Source: Coleophoma eucalyptorum (lineage: Eukaryota; Ascomycota; Leotiomycetes; Helotiales; Dermateaceae). From it: DNA of 64,000 nt. A program made the translations under genes and the position numbers. This document shows, one piece after another, positions 46,193 to 58,687 of this stretch. The stretch lies in the NCBI GenBank assembly GCA_026120035.1, contig JALRME010000017.1, forward strand, positions 496,001 through 560,000, given 5' to 3'. Below the pieces are notes generated by a model. The model saw only the letters and a program-made list of their open reading frames with translations, had not been told where the DNA came from and ran no database searches. The stretch's first letter is position 1. Every line of letters starts with the position of its first letter.

Positions 46193-47027
46193 ATGACGGA
46201 CTATAATTCACTTAAGGTTCCTGACTTGAAAAAGCTCCTCCAGGAGCGCGCCCTACCAATTTCTGGCAACAAAGCCGATCTTATCGCAAGATTACAAGAT
46301 AACGATGGAAAGAAACCAGAAAGCGCACCTGGTGAGTTCTATGGATCCATTTGCCTTCCAGCAATGATGTTGACTTGATTCAGCTCCTGCGACAGCCGAA
46401 GACGAAATTAACTGGGATGAAGAGCCAGAGCCTTCAACGGAACCAGCAAAGGCAGCTGTAGCCGCTGGAGGTCAAGGAAAAGTAACGAATCCGACTGCAG
46501 TACCAAACCAGAAAGTTGATATCGATCCATCAAAGACAACAGAATTGAAGGTCGCAGGAGGAGAGGGTGCACCAACAGCTGCAGACGGAGCAATTGCCTC
46601 GTCTGGGACAACAGCAGAGAAGGTTGAAACTGAAGCCCCCAAGCAGAACTTCAGTATTGGCCTCGATCAGACCGATGCAGAGAAGGAGGCAGAAAAGCGA
46701 GCAGCGAGAGCAAAGCGATTTGGTATCACCGAAGATGACGAAGCGAAGAAATTAGCAGAACGGGCAAAGAAATTTGGGATCGACAACAAGGTAGAGATTG
46801 TTAAGGGTCTAGATACTGCTCTCCCAGAGCGAAGGGCCAAGAGAGGACGCGAAGAGAAGCAAGGTGGCAGAGACGCAAAGAGACAAACACCAGACCGAAG
46901 AACGGAGCCGGCAAAGACGGCAGCAAAGTCAGCACCTGTGAAGAAGCCTTTAGGAAAGATTACAGATGACCCGACCGAGAAAGCAAAAGCAGAGGCGCGT
47001 GCAAAGAGATTTCAAACAGCTGCTTAA
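46193..47027 (+). CDS. SAP-domain protein of the Tho1/SARNP (CIP29) family
   Basis: Two exons, 46193-46331 and 46384-47027 (783 nt, 260 residues), with a 52-nt intron. The SAP domain is at residues 1-40 (NSLKVPDLKKLLQERALPIS, then GNKADLIARLQD). The middle is Ala/Pro-rich and disordered. Near residues 155-190 and at the C-terminus there are RAKRFGI, RAKKFGI and RAKRFQ repeats, characteristic of the Tho1/MOS11 C-terminal RNA-binding region. Family members couple transcription to mRNA export with the TREX complex in the nucleus. A strong family match in domain order and short length supports this. The exact in vivo role in this organism is inferred. Confidence 0.9.
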
Positions 47028-50000
47028 TCGGCGATTCCTTACCAATGGTTTTCTTGTGTCTATATGACAGATACGCTGTACAATATAAAAGTTTCACCAT
47101 TTCAAGCTCCAACCCTTTTACATGGAAATCCGATCGAACTTGATCGCTATCAAATCTCGGTCAAACTATCAAAAACACCTGACTATGATAAACCCGGAAT
47201 ATCCAACGCTTGGACTCAGGCACTCAGGTACGGCCTTGGAGGCATGGAAACTAGATAGATCTGGACAGTTCCAGGTAATAGTGTGGCCTTCCTATAACAA
47301 TGGGATACCATCAACTCCCAAGTTGCTACTCTGCTCACAACAAGCAATCCATTCGGTACTGGTACTCTGAGAGCGGTGGTTTCGACCAGCGAATGACCCT
47401 TGAAGTGACTGTAATCGTACTCCTATCACTTACTGATTACTCACAGTCGTATCTTGAATTATACACTTGCAACCGTGTCTCTATTCTAGTCGTGACATCG
47501 GCTCGTTTGGCGTACTTTAAGCAATTCCTCCCCTCACTGATTTTCTTACTTTCAGGATATCTCCTGGTCTCGGTTGACAGATCTTCAATTCTTCAAGGTC
47601 TATCCCTTTCCGGCTTGGGCTTCCGTTTGACATCGGACATTTTGGAGGGACTACAAGAGTAGTCCCCTCGTCCTTAACGGGTAGCGTACATGAATTAGCC
47701 TACCTTGTTTCTGGTCTCGCGAATGAAAGACCAAAGGTGGACTTCGACGTTCTTATAGGCCAACGGTAGCGTCCAAAGGAGATCCGTGCTGTCGCACCGC
47801 TAAATGGCGTATCCAACAACCTCGGAGGAGCTTTCCTGAGCCCGGTGCGTCTCTTGGTACGACAATTGCATAGCAGAACGTGCGAATAAGAGGTTGGAGA
47901 CGCATTCCATCGAATTTATAGGTTCCAAAGATGAGAGCTGATGAATGTATGCTACACATGAATATTGGACCGTGCCGCAACCACAACAACATCTTACACA
48001 CTCAACACTTGCATGACCACCATTCTTGTACAAGCTTGGTTCCCATTCAAGGAGGATGCAGCAAGAATACCAGGTTGAGGACACCACTTCGTGATCACGT
48101 TATCTTCGACGGTCCCAAACGATTACCGCCACAATCTTGTGCTATCAACGAATGAGATGCCATACAACCTTGCACAATGGGAAAACGTCCTTGCACAACG
48201 CTCCGAGAGCTAACGACTTCGGCCCCAGATAATGGGGAGGCTACTACAGGGCTAAATGTCAGAAGCTTGAAAAGATTGACAAACATTAAAGGAAACAGAA
48301 ATAAATTTGCCTGCCACGTCGATTGCATAGTCGCAAGAAAGACTTTGCAGCTGTGGCGTCTCTCTTTGCAAACTGCGCCACGGTCTCTACCATAGCCGCA
48401 GCCAACGCATGATTTCGCCTCCTCGCTACTGCAAGTCTTCAGCTCTGCTGGGGGAAGCGTAGTCCGAGATGTCTAGTTCCAGGAACTTTGAGGACTGAGA
48501 TCAGGCTCAACAAAGTTATCATACGTATTACCTCGGGAAGCTAAGGCCGGGCCTTGTGGAGTGGCTATATGAGAAAATTCAATTTGCGCGTTTCTGGGTA
48601 CATGCATGTTTAGCCGACGACTCACTCAGCCCTTGCAAACGCTGTCGATACTGACTAAATATCTCAACTTCCACATTCTGTTTCTATCAAGAGCTGTGCG
48701 TGATGATGCAAAGTCAATTGGATACTCAGTGTTCCACATATGGGCAGGAGGAGCATCAAAGACAAGGTGTGAAGAATAGGGGCTTCAGGGGAATGTCACA
48801 ATTCGTCAGGTCGGGCGAAGCGCCAAAAGAAAAATTAACAAAATGATTGGATGAGAATATTTCGAGGTTATCCAATGACCAGCATCAGCGCTCTAGTTTT
48901 GGTCACTCTTGCAGTGAGGCTCGTCAGAGTATCGAATAAGGTAGGGAAAGTCAGGGCTTTCTCCTCAGGGATATCTCCTTGTTGGCCGACTCTGTAAGAC
49001 GGCCTTCCCGCGACGGGCAAATCTTGCAAGTAAGGTTATGACGGCCCGTCAAATTTTGCGAGTCTTGGGGCGGCAAATGGGAGTCTCGAAGGGGGATCAC
49101 GTAGCTAATCTACATGAAGAATTCCCAATACTGACAGAGCTGACTCTTATTTTCACAAGCGGCTGCAGATGAGGAGACCTGAAAGTCCTGGAGCGAGCAA
49201 TGAGAAGACAAGCGCAGTGATGGTACTGAAGTGGCACCGAAATAGAGTCTTTAGCGATACAAGCGCCACAGCGCAGTCAACTTAGCCGACGAATAACGAT
49301 TCGGCGTCTATCAAGAACCTTGGAAGATCTTGGAAATGGCAGCCGATTTCTGCGTCGTAAACTGTCACCGCTCAACGAATGAACATATTGCTTTGCGGTA
49401 TGCACTCCTCATAGGTCTCAAAGCCATGCAACATCTGCTGCAGCGTGCGAGGGACCTACAGGTGGGCGCAGCATCCCTCTTTTTTTAACGGGCAAGCCAC
49501 TCCTTCCGGACCTGGAGCCTGGCTCTCGTGCGTGCGTGTTATGGTGGATCTTTGAGCTCGCCATCCAACATGACGAGACTCATGGGTACCTTAGTCTCTC
49601 TTTTTCCTGCAACGTCTGCTATTCCAGTACCACCTGTCATTGATGTCGATGCGTCCGCAAACTCCAAAGGCACAGACCAAGACCACTTGACTTGCACGGT
49701 CGCAGTCCATGACTGGTACTGGTACTCAACGCCACATACTAATCCTCCCTTGCCTTGATATTGATCGGAGCAGGCTGGGTAGTCTCGGATACTTCATATG
49801 GGACGATGTCGGCACTAAGATACTGGTCTTTGAGTCCTTGAGCGATCCTTCCTCCCCCATATATTCCGCACATCAGCACCCCCCTGGAAAGTATTTCACA
49901 AGAAGGCTTGCGTTACTAAGAGACAAGCGCCTCGCTCATCAACTAGACCAACGCCTCAGTGTGGTCCGCACGCGATTCCTTGCCCCACATTCTAATCTGC

Positions 50001-50479
50001 ATCTTCGAGCTATCACAGACACCAGTGAGATCCTGGGCAATCGCGATTGCCTTCAAAACTGCTATCGTTCCTCTTTGTTCTTTACTTGCGATTACATACA
50101 TAACATTTTCTGTTGTTTTTGCTTGTGTGCGGCCTTTCCTCAATTTTTCGACATCCTGGTGGTGCTTTGTACAGACCTTTGACTCAGTGGATCAACTCGC
50201 ATACACTAAGCGCCTAATCATTTCCATAGTGTGATACCCATACCAGTCTTGAAGCTTCTTATAATCTGGCTCCTCACGGACAATAGTGCTTTGTATACTG
50301 ATCAAGTAAGTCCTTGTCTGCGATTCAAAGTTTCGTGTTATATTTATGTAGTCACAGTTTTTGCAATACTCGATAATCACCTACATCACACCCCCGATAG
50401 CGATGTCAAGCATACCCTAGAGATCAACATTGTTATTGTTCTTATTTATACAGAAGGCATGGCCAAGTAGTAAAACAGT
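47028..50479. other. 3.5 kb intergenic region
   Basis: No gene could be supported. ORFs of 60-157 codons lack motifs, and none fits a splice model. It contains the promoter and leader of the large methyltransferase-tailed gene near 50480. Confidence 0.4.
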
Positions 50480-53400
50480 ATGGCATCATATCAGGCAGGA
50501 TTCGACCCGCCCATACGCCCAGGAGACACGAGGGCAAGAAGGTTGGGGACATATATGCAAGCTGGGTCGAGGAGACCGGAAGAAAGAGTAGAAGATGTTG
50601 AAGAAAAACTGAGGACGAAGGATAGAAGGGCATCGACAAATCGTTTTCAACAAGCTGGATATCAAGATACAAATCCTCGGCCATCAATGCCTGCCAATAG
50701 ATCTGTATCAGATACTAAGGTGTCAGGATCGAGATTTGGTTTTGGGAAGCCAACAACTACGCCAAATCTAGATGTTACTCCGAAGTCGCGGAACGTCCTC
50801 AGAAGGAAGCCCTCTTCAATAGCTCAAAAAGCTGGAAATTCACGTCCGACACTTCCGAGAGCTGCTTCATCATCGCCTACTAAATGGTCAGAGTCATCAG
50901 CAGATAACTATCAGAGTATAGATTCTTCTCTCATATCCACAAAGGAAGGATACACCAGAACTCCTATCATCAGACCTACAGACCCTCCCGTAATTCCTGA
51001 GCTGGATAGGTATCGAAGTAGACCAGAACTTGTCAGCGGTGCCACTAAATATCATACTGAAATTCCTCATAGGATTGCCACACAAGATCTACCTCCTTCA
51101 AACTCTCAGTGGTCGGCCACGCCATTGTATTCAGGCTTGAGTAACAATCATCGACTTAGCGGCTATAGTGGCAGTGGCTATAGCGCTAGTCCTTCCACAC
51201 GTTTCTCGGAATCTCCTGGGCCTGGTGCTTACAGCAGAGACACAACACCCACATCGATGTCGTCTCAGTCTCCAGGTATCGTTGCGCCAGTCAAACCTCA
51301 TACTCCAAGACTGCACCAAGCAAGTCCTGCGACGAGTCGGCCACCGCTTACCAAGAGGAGGAATGGCAGTACATCTAATGAGACAGAAGAATTACCGACG
51401 GAACAACAAGGTCTACCATCATTGACAGAATCACTAAATTCGTCATCTTCCAACTCTACCGTCAAGGGTGGAGATCGGTCGAAAGTAAAGCACAAGAAGG
51501 AGAATAGTTTGACGCCCATGCCTCCAAGCCCGCCACCGCGAAAGTCGTCTCAAAAATTCAAGAAGCCTCGTTCGGAAACACAGGATTCTCCATCAAAGCT
51601 ATCAAAAACTCCACTCAAGTCGGTGATGGGCTCTCCATCTGCCCTTTCGCCATCACGTAAGACTTCAAGAGCTCCGACTCAGAAGAGTGCCACGCCACCT
51701 GTTCGTCCTAGTAGAGAAGGCGCTCCAGACCTGCAATCCCAGCTTAATGAATCGATGACCGTAATCCAGAGTAATCTTGCTACTATCACTTTCTCACAAG
51801 ACAGGCGGCGTAGCGGAATTCCCGGATCGATTTCTCAAAATCAGCTCGTCATACCCTCGCAACAGTGTCAAGCATCTTCTCGAAATCCTTCTCCAAGTCC
51901 CATACATGGCCTCCAGAGAGAGCCAACTCCAAATCCAGCTGGGCTTGGAATTGTTTCGGATCAAAGACTACAGCCTGGTGGATCCTACCGAGCGCCTAGC
52001 CCCAGTGTTGCAAATTCAAAATCTCGATTCGGCTTATTCGGCCGACGAACAAAGACTGCCCATGAGATTGGTGGAGTAGAAAGCAAGGAAAAGGCAACCA
52101 GAAAAGGACCTGCGGCTGGAACTGGCCATGAAGGATATGGCAGATATGGTCTGCGAGGACGGAGCACTAGTGCGAATCCTGGCCCAGGACTTCGCGATCG
52201 TAGTCTTAGTGCTGCAAGAAGCTCTTCCGAAGAAAGCTTTGCAAGCACTCGTGCGTGCGACCCTTTTCTCCTTGAGAGGATGAGCCCGGTAGTCATTGCT
52301 GGTGGCGGAGGCATTATTGAAAACCTGAATACAAGTTCAGAACTCGGTCGAAATGGAAGCAATACAGGCCTGCTTCTCGACAATAGCGTGGAAAGCAAGG
52401 CGCAATCGTATTCCTCTCCTAGAAAGACCAGCAATGAGGCTTCCAGGACTACACTTTGGCCGTCTGCCATGCCAAAAGAAGACCCTAAGAGAATATCTGG
52501 CATCGCATCTAAAGTGAGGCGCACGTCTGACAGCAGTGAGGATGGCTTTGCCAAAAGGCCATCACTCGCCTTTCGTCGGTCAATGCAAAAGCTCAATAAC
52601 TCTACTGGTGCATTGCCACTAAAGTTACCTAAGCCTATGAATTTATCCGGTGGAATATTTTCGCCTTCTACCAGTAGCTTGGATACCAGCGTTATTTCTG
52701 ATGAGTCTCAGCTAGAGCCAGGCCTCCAACCCGACCGAGGGCGTGCAATGAATGGTCCGAGGAAACTTGCTAAACGGGCAAAGTCGCCAGAGAAGCCCAA
52801 GAAGTGGAACTTCTTCCACCGCTCGCAGAAGACCCCCGATGTAGATATTTCAACGCAAGCAGCAGTGAAGGTCACTATCAACAAGACTGCCAGCAAGGCT
52901 ATTCCTCACTATGCCATGATGGATTCATCTGATGACCAACCAGAAACTGAAGCCATCGACTTGGAAGACATTCTCCGGGATGCAGATGTAGTTGATCTCA
53001 CTGACCAGGAGTTGGACGCTCTGCAATTCAATAATTACAAAGCTAATCTCCAAAGATTAGAAGAAGTTACAATTGAAAGACCTCCGGAATTGGCTCATTT
53101 GGCAGAAGTTCCCATCAAAATTTCCCTACCCAAAACCGCACATGTCAGTCCTGAGATGCTACAAGCAGAACTCACATCCACAAGAGATACAGTGTTGCCT
53201 CGCCCTAGTCGTCTTCCCCAAGTCGGAAGGATTCCAAATGTTATACGAGCACGACCTGAGCAAACCTCTCCAAAGTCATTCTCCAGACCATTTGCCAGGA
53301 TCAGTACTTTGCAACCTCTACAAGGGCCAGTGGTGGTAGACAAGGAATCAGTTGCCTTGGGCCCTACTCCACCGAAGTCTTCCACTCCTGAACCGAATAT

Positions 53401-55085
53401 ATCAGGCAATGATGACAAGAAGCACAACTCTGGGGATTCGAAGTCGAGTTCAGCGGGCCATTCTGACTTCATCAAATTCTCGCCACGAAAGAACTCTGGG
53501 GGTACGACAACCAGTTCTGGCGGGATGAGCTTTGCCAACACGGTCGCTGTCGTGCCAAAGGCTGATGCAGAATTGCATGAGGACGAGGTCTGGAACGAGT
53601 ATGACGATCTGATTGAACACGATAGCAATCTAAGGATCCCTTCATCTGCAACATCATCGCATGGTGTACCATTTCAATACGAACAATATGAGAGTAGAGA
53701 TATGAAGAGATTGGTCGAGACACCGAAAGAATCACCGACTCTCAATGCAACGCCGATCATCAAAGATCTTAGCCCAACCCGGGAATCTAGCACTGCCTCG
53801 TCTAGTGTTTACAGTCGAGAGATGAACTCGAGGCTCAAAGAGGCGCTCCAGACCATTCCGTCACCAACCACGCCCATCTCATTCACCGATTTCTTTGCTG
53901 GATATGGTGATCGAAATAACTCAGTTGGTGGCGAGTCTTCTAATCAAGCACGACCATCTTCTGAAAGTAGTTCGCGAAAGTCAGCTCCAACTGCATCTGG
54001 ATCTCGAACATCTAGTGATTCCAGGATCATATCTTTGGTTGCTCAGGATGATAGCTCGCCGATTCATCAAGTAAATTTAAGAGTTGGATCTATGACTGTT
54101 AGCAAGTGGCTCACGTTTGGGCATGTACTGTTCAGTCCAGCTCGGGAGGAGATGATGCAGTTGGATTCATCTAAGCACCATTCCATCCTTGTCATTGATG
54201 GACTTGGTAATGGTAAGTAGGTCAATCCAAGCCTAAAACATCAACTAATTAATAACAGATGATTGGTCTTTCTATGCAGCTGAGACCTATCCCAATGTCA
54301 CCTTTTACAATCTTAGTCCCACCCGACCGCTATCATCTTCTCAGCGTACTTCCAGTACCTCCTTTCCTCTGACTCCCGACAACCATCGACAGGTCCAATA
54401 CACAAATACACTCGACAGGTTTCCTTTCCCACGCGATAACTTCTCAGTAGTCGTTGTCCGATTCCCAACAGCTTCTTCGGAAGCCTCATATCGTAACATC
54501 ATCGCTGAAAGCAAGAGAGTTCTCAAGCCAGCTGGATACTTAGAGCTCAGCATTCTCGACCTAGATATGATGAATATGGGAAATCGTGCCCGTAGGGCAG
54601 TGCGAGGATTGAAGGTCAAAATGCAAGTTGCTGACCCTAGCATGTCACTTGCTTCAGCTTCAGATACATTCCTCCGCCTTATCGGGAAAAGGGGGTTTCA
54701 CGACATCAAGTCTTGTAAAGTTGGTGTTCCAGTTGCCAGTGTGATTCTTGCTTCCTCTTCTACTTCATCGAGCAAAGAGAAGGGCAAAGGAAAGGAGACA
54801 GCGAAAGAGAAACAAGAGCGAGCAGAGATGTCTCTTGCCGATATGATGAAAGACGAGAGCGAGGCAGGTGACGAGGGCATCACAAGAATGGTTGCCAAGG
54901 TTGGCAGGTGGTGGTATACACGCTGTTACGAGATGGGAGTCATGCCAGATGGGGACTTCACGAGGAGTATTTTCAACGATGGCCCACTGCTCCGGGAGTG
55001 TGAGAAGTGGAGCACCAGCTTCAAGCTGGTTGTCGCCTATGCACAAAAACCGGTCGTACCGAGGAGAAGAACAGCTTCTGTTTAA
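50480..55085 (+). CDS. Very large disordered protein with C-terminal SAM-methyltransferase domain
   Basis: Two exons, 50480-54212 and 54259-55085 (4560 nt, 1519 residues), with a 46-nt intron inside the methyltransferase fold. Residues 1 to about 1190 are Ser/Pro/Thr/Arg-rich and almost certainly disordered, with many SP/TP sites (phosphorylation candidates) and no visible domain. The C-terminal 300 residues look like a class I (Methyltransf_11-like) domain: WLTFGHVLFSPAREEM, then a motif-I-like ILVIDGLGNDDW, DRFPFPRDNFSVVVVRFPTA (acidic/aromatic loop) and SKRVLKPAGYLELSILDLD. Motif I is degenerate (DGLGN rather than DxGxG), so catalytic activity is uncertain. A Lys/Glu-rich insert (KEKGKGKETAKEKQERAEM) interrupts the C-terminal part. 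Similar long N-terminal regions joined to a methyltransferase are known as uncharacterised fungal proteins; substrate unknown. Confidence 0.88.
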
Positions 55086-55982
55086 CTGCTCAGATAACGG
55101 CGTCGATCTTCATCTATTAATTCGTGGATTGATTTCTTCCACTTCCATATTCAAGCTTTTTCTGTGTCGATTGCATAGCGAAGGAACCGGCACTGATTCT
55201 AAGATACCAGAAGTCTAGGCGCAAGCCTCAGCATATCCTTGAAGCAACGATTATGGGATATGGACGCATGCTTACCTTTCTTTCTTTCTTTCTTCAACTC
55301 TTTCTTCTTCTCTCTTTGTGCAATCTGGTAATTGCTTAGGGTAATATGGGTGAATATTTCGAGAATGAATGAGGAAGGAAAAATGAGCCAGATGATGACT
55401 GATGATGGTTACGCATGATGACCCTTACGCTCGGTCGATTGCTCTTCTTGGTTTTTGCTATTGCTATGAATGCCTCTTAATTAAGAGTTGCAGATAGATA
55501 CCCTCTTTGTTTAATGTGGTTATATAGTTATTTAAATGTCAAAAGTTGATCTTCGTGTGGACTAAGTTACTGAACTCGGGCTAGATTATAGTAACCTGCA
55601 GAAGCGCCCACCCAAGTGGATACACATTTTATTCTTCACGTGAACAACGCAGTGTGCAAGCAGTATCTAATTCTCCGCCAATTTTTCCAATGTTAATTAT
55701 TTCTGAAAAGAAATCTAGAAAGGCAAGCAAGCACTGGATTAATTGAGTCGAGTTGAGCTCCAAAGACTCAGCGTGTGATTAATGCATAGCCTATGATTCA
55801 CCGGATTTTGTGGTGGTGAAGAATTGCGGATGCCCCAGAGCGGGGATCAACTTATTTTTAAACTTCACTATTCCGATGTCAATTTCTCTCCGCTTCCCCC
55901 AGCGATCCCCACGATGACGATGCTCGCGCATATCTACTACGAAGGGACTTGGAACCTGTAGACTGAGAACGATGTCAATGCC
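55086..55982. other. Intergenic region with E-box
   Basis: About 900 bp. CACGTG lies at 55637-55642, 340 bp before the start of the Zn2Cys6 gene. The short TTCTTT pyrimidine run at 55280-55315 probably belongs to the 3' untranslated region of the preceding gene. No gene is seen. Confidence 0.4.
55637..55642. promoter_or_regulatory. CACGTG element upstream of the third regulator
   Basis: E-box 340 bp upstream. Inferred from sequence only. Confidence 0.25.
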
Positions 55983-58412
55983 ATGAGGTCTCGTACGGGC
56001 TGGTAAATCTCCTGCTTCACGATGCCGCGCAAGTTCCGGGCGCGCCTGGATAACAGACGACTGACATTTCGTTACTGTAGTCAAACCTGCCGCCAACGCA
56101 AGCTCAAATGCGACGAGGTCAAGCCTTGCTGTGGACAGTGTAAGAAAGCCAATCGAGAATGTCGGCCCAGCGATGGTGTCGTCTTCCGACATCAACAGAA
56201 TGCATCGATGAACGGGGCCGGTGAGGTCGAAGCAGATGGCGGTGGCAACGGACGACTTGGAAGCTTTTATTCGTACAAGAATACCTTCGACCAGCATAAT
56301 GTGTGGGTAGAGATACCGAAGAATGGTATGTCTATCAGTTGTAGATGTGGCATAGGAGCAGGACTCGTAGCTGAACGGTGTTAGTCACATTTCTGAATAT
56401 CACGGATCCTTACAATATGGACGCAACGCCTGAGCCAGAACAATGCGCAAACGTGTCGCCCAGCGAGGCTCCGCCGATAGATGAGAAGCAGGATGCTAAT
56501 TACTTCCGGGCTCCTTACGATCAAGCCCCTGGACTCGAGGCTCTGTCGGCAGCCGCCATCAACGATTTTCAATTCTTGCGCCCTACGTCAGGGGCCGGTC
56601 ATATTCAGACCCCACAGGAATCTACAACATCGCCATACTCATCCAATAATCTCAATTTTATACTTAATCCAACAAGACCCGAACGTGCCCAAAGTAATGT
56701 AGCTCCTTGAGATGAGGCGGCAGCTACTAATCTGTGCCTAGCTACACCTCCAATTGACCCATCGCTGTCATCTACGCCCAGGCCAAGATCTGAAAGAGAT
56801 TCCGGCCATCATGTAACAGATCATGAAGTTGCATTTCTTATGCGACACTTTTCGGAGATGTGCGGTCAATGGTAAAGGAACTTGGCTTTCATATCCGAGT
56901 CATTGCTGATATTTGTTTAGGATGGATCTCTTTGATCTTGGTTGTTACTTCGCACATCGAGTCCCTGTCCAAGCGAAAACTAATCCTCTGCTTCGATATT
57001 CTGCTTGTGCTTACGCAGCGAAACAACTTGGTCAAGTGAATGGCAAAAAAGCAGTCATTGGGGGTATAGCAAATCAACAGGCCGAGATGGAGATCTTTCC
57101 AAATTCGGAAAAGACGGATTGGGTATACATTGGAGCCAAGTATTACGACCGTGCCATTTCGCTGTTGATGGTTGAACTATCAAATCCGAGTGGCAGCAGC
57201 GAGTATGCGCCAACACCTATACCAGAGGAAGTATTCAGTCCTCAGGGAACTTCCCAATCGCCTCAGAGCCTCCCAGAATCTACATCCAAGAGACGGCGTC
57301 TGTCAAGACCATCGACTTCTGATAAGGCGGATGAAACTCTTGCAGCTGCAGCGATTCTTTGTGTCTATGAATTCTTAGATAATGCTAGTACAGCATGGGC
57401 ACGTCATTTGAGTGGCACAAAGTCGCTTTTTGATCTTGCGGATAATCAGGGTATGATTGCTGTGCAATCTCCAACGGCACCTGGTCATTTTCACGAGAGA
57501 ATCAAGCCATCGAGAGGTAGGAGAGCGACGTTCTGGAACTTCGCCAGACAGGACTTCCTAGCTGCTTGTGAGTAGAACGAGATTTTATTGATGAACTGGT
57601 GCTAACAGTGTCTAGTTATCAACGAAGGGCAGACCAGACTCAACACAGCCGATGTTGGTCTCTGGAAAGCTGCAGGTCTCCAACTCGATGACCAAGGGTT
57701 TGTCGTGCCAAGCAATGTGGAAGAAAGTGAGGGAAGAGCACCGATGCAAGAGGATATGATATCGAACGCCTTGATATGGCTGATGTCCAAGATTGTCAAT
57801 TATATTGCTTCCGGTGACTCCATTGATCACGTTTTTCCACAAGATCGTTCAAGTCCAGTAGGTCAGATTGGTATAAATCAAATGACGCTGCTAGAGAGGT
57901 GGTGCGAGTTGGAAAAGGAGCTTGATATATGGTATCAAGGCTTGCCAGATTCTTTCAAGCCCTGTGCTCGATTACCTCCGATCACCAATGCAACTGTACC
58001 GGCCGACTCGCCACGAGCTCTGTTTTCCGAAATCTGGTACAGTATGCCTATGTGTGGGTCAACCATGCAGTCATATCACATGGCGCGAACGATTTTGTTG
58101 ATCAATCGACCTCATGAGTCTACAGCACGTCGTGTCACACTCGCAAATAGATTACACTCTTACCGAACAATAGAGCTGGAAGTCAGGCATCATATTCATG
58201 AAATTGTTGGAATTGCCCTGGCTCGACCTGATGCTTCTGTCAGAATCCACCAGGTTCAAGCGCTTTTTGTTGCTGGACAATGCTTCACTGATCGTCGTGA
58301 ACGAAAGGTTGTTCTGGATCTTCTGAAAGCCGTGGAATCTGATCTCGGGTGGGCGTCTGATTACCGTGTTCAACAGCTGCTGAGGGAATGGGAATGGATC
58401 CCCGAGTCTTGA
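55983..58412 (+). CDS. Zn2Cys6 transcription factor with a 20-nt first exon
   Basis: Six exons: 55983-56002, 56081-56325, 56385-56693, 56742-56871, 56921-57567 and 57616-58412 (2148 nt, 715 residues). The first exon (ATG AGG TCT CGT ACG GGC TG) ends inside a Cys codon. The 78-nt intron carries it to T CAA ACC TGC, giving a perfect cluster: GCQTCRQRKLKCDEVKPCCG and then QCKKANREC. Without this short exon the spacing would be CX3C, so the splice model is well supported. The remainder includes an acidic Pro-rich stretch (residues 100-230), then a Fungal_trans_2-like helical region (WMDLFDLGCYFAHRVP; DETLAAAAILCVYEFLDN; MARTILLINRPHESTARR). It probably regulates a nearby or distant metabolic gene set in the nucleus; the target is unknown. 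The downstream orphan ORF and the FAD monooxygenase are the nearest neighbours on the same strand. Confidence 0.93.
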
Positions 58413-58687
58413 AGGAACCGCAACTATCGGCATAGTAAACAATTTCGGGAAACTGCCAGCGCGGACTTCAGAGAAGGCATTATTCCTCTATGGCCAGGCG
58501 TTTCTTATGCTGTTAAAGTGCTTTTAACGAAGGTTTTGGAAAAGGCTTTGAAACCGCATTATTGCTCTGCTTTGTCTACAGAACCAGATGCTTCCAATAA
58601 TATCTGTTTCGTGGTTTTGGGATTATTCAAGTTCTAGCTCTATATAAACAAGATTTTCGGATCTTGATCTGAGAATCAGGCGCAATC

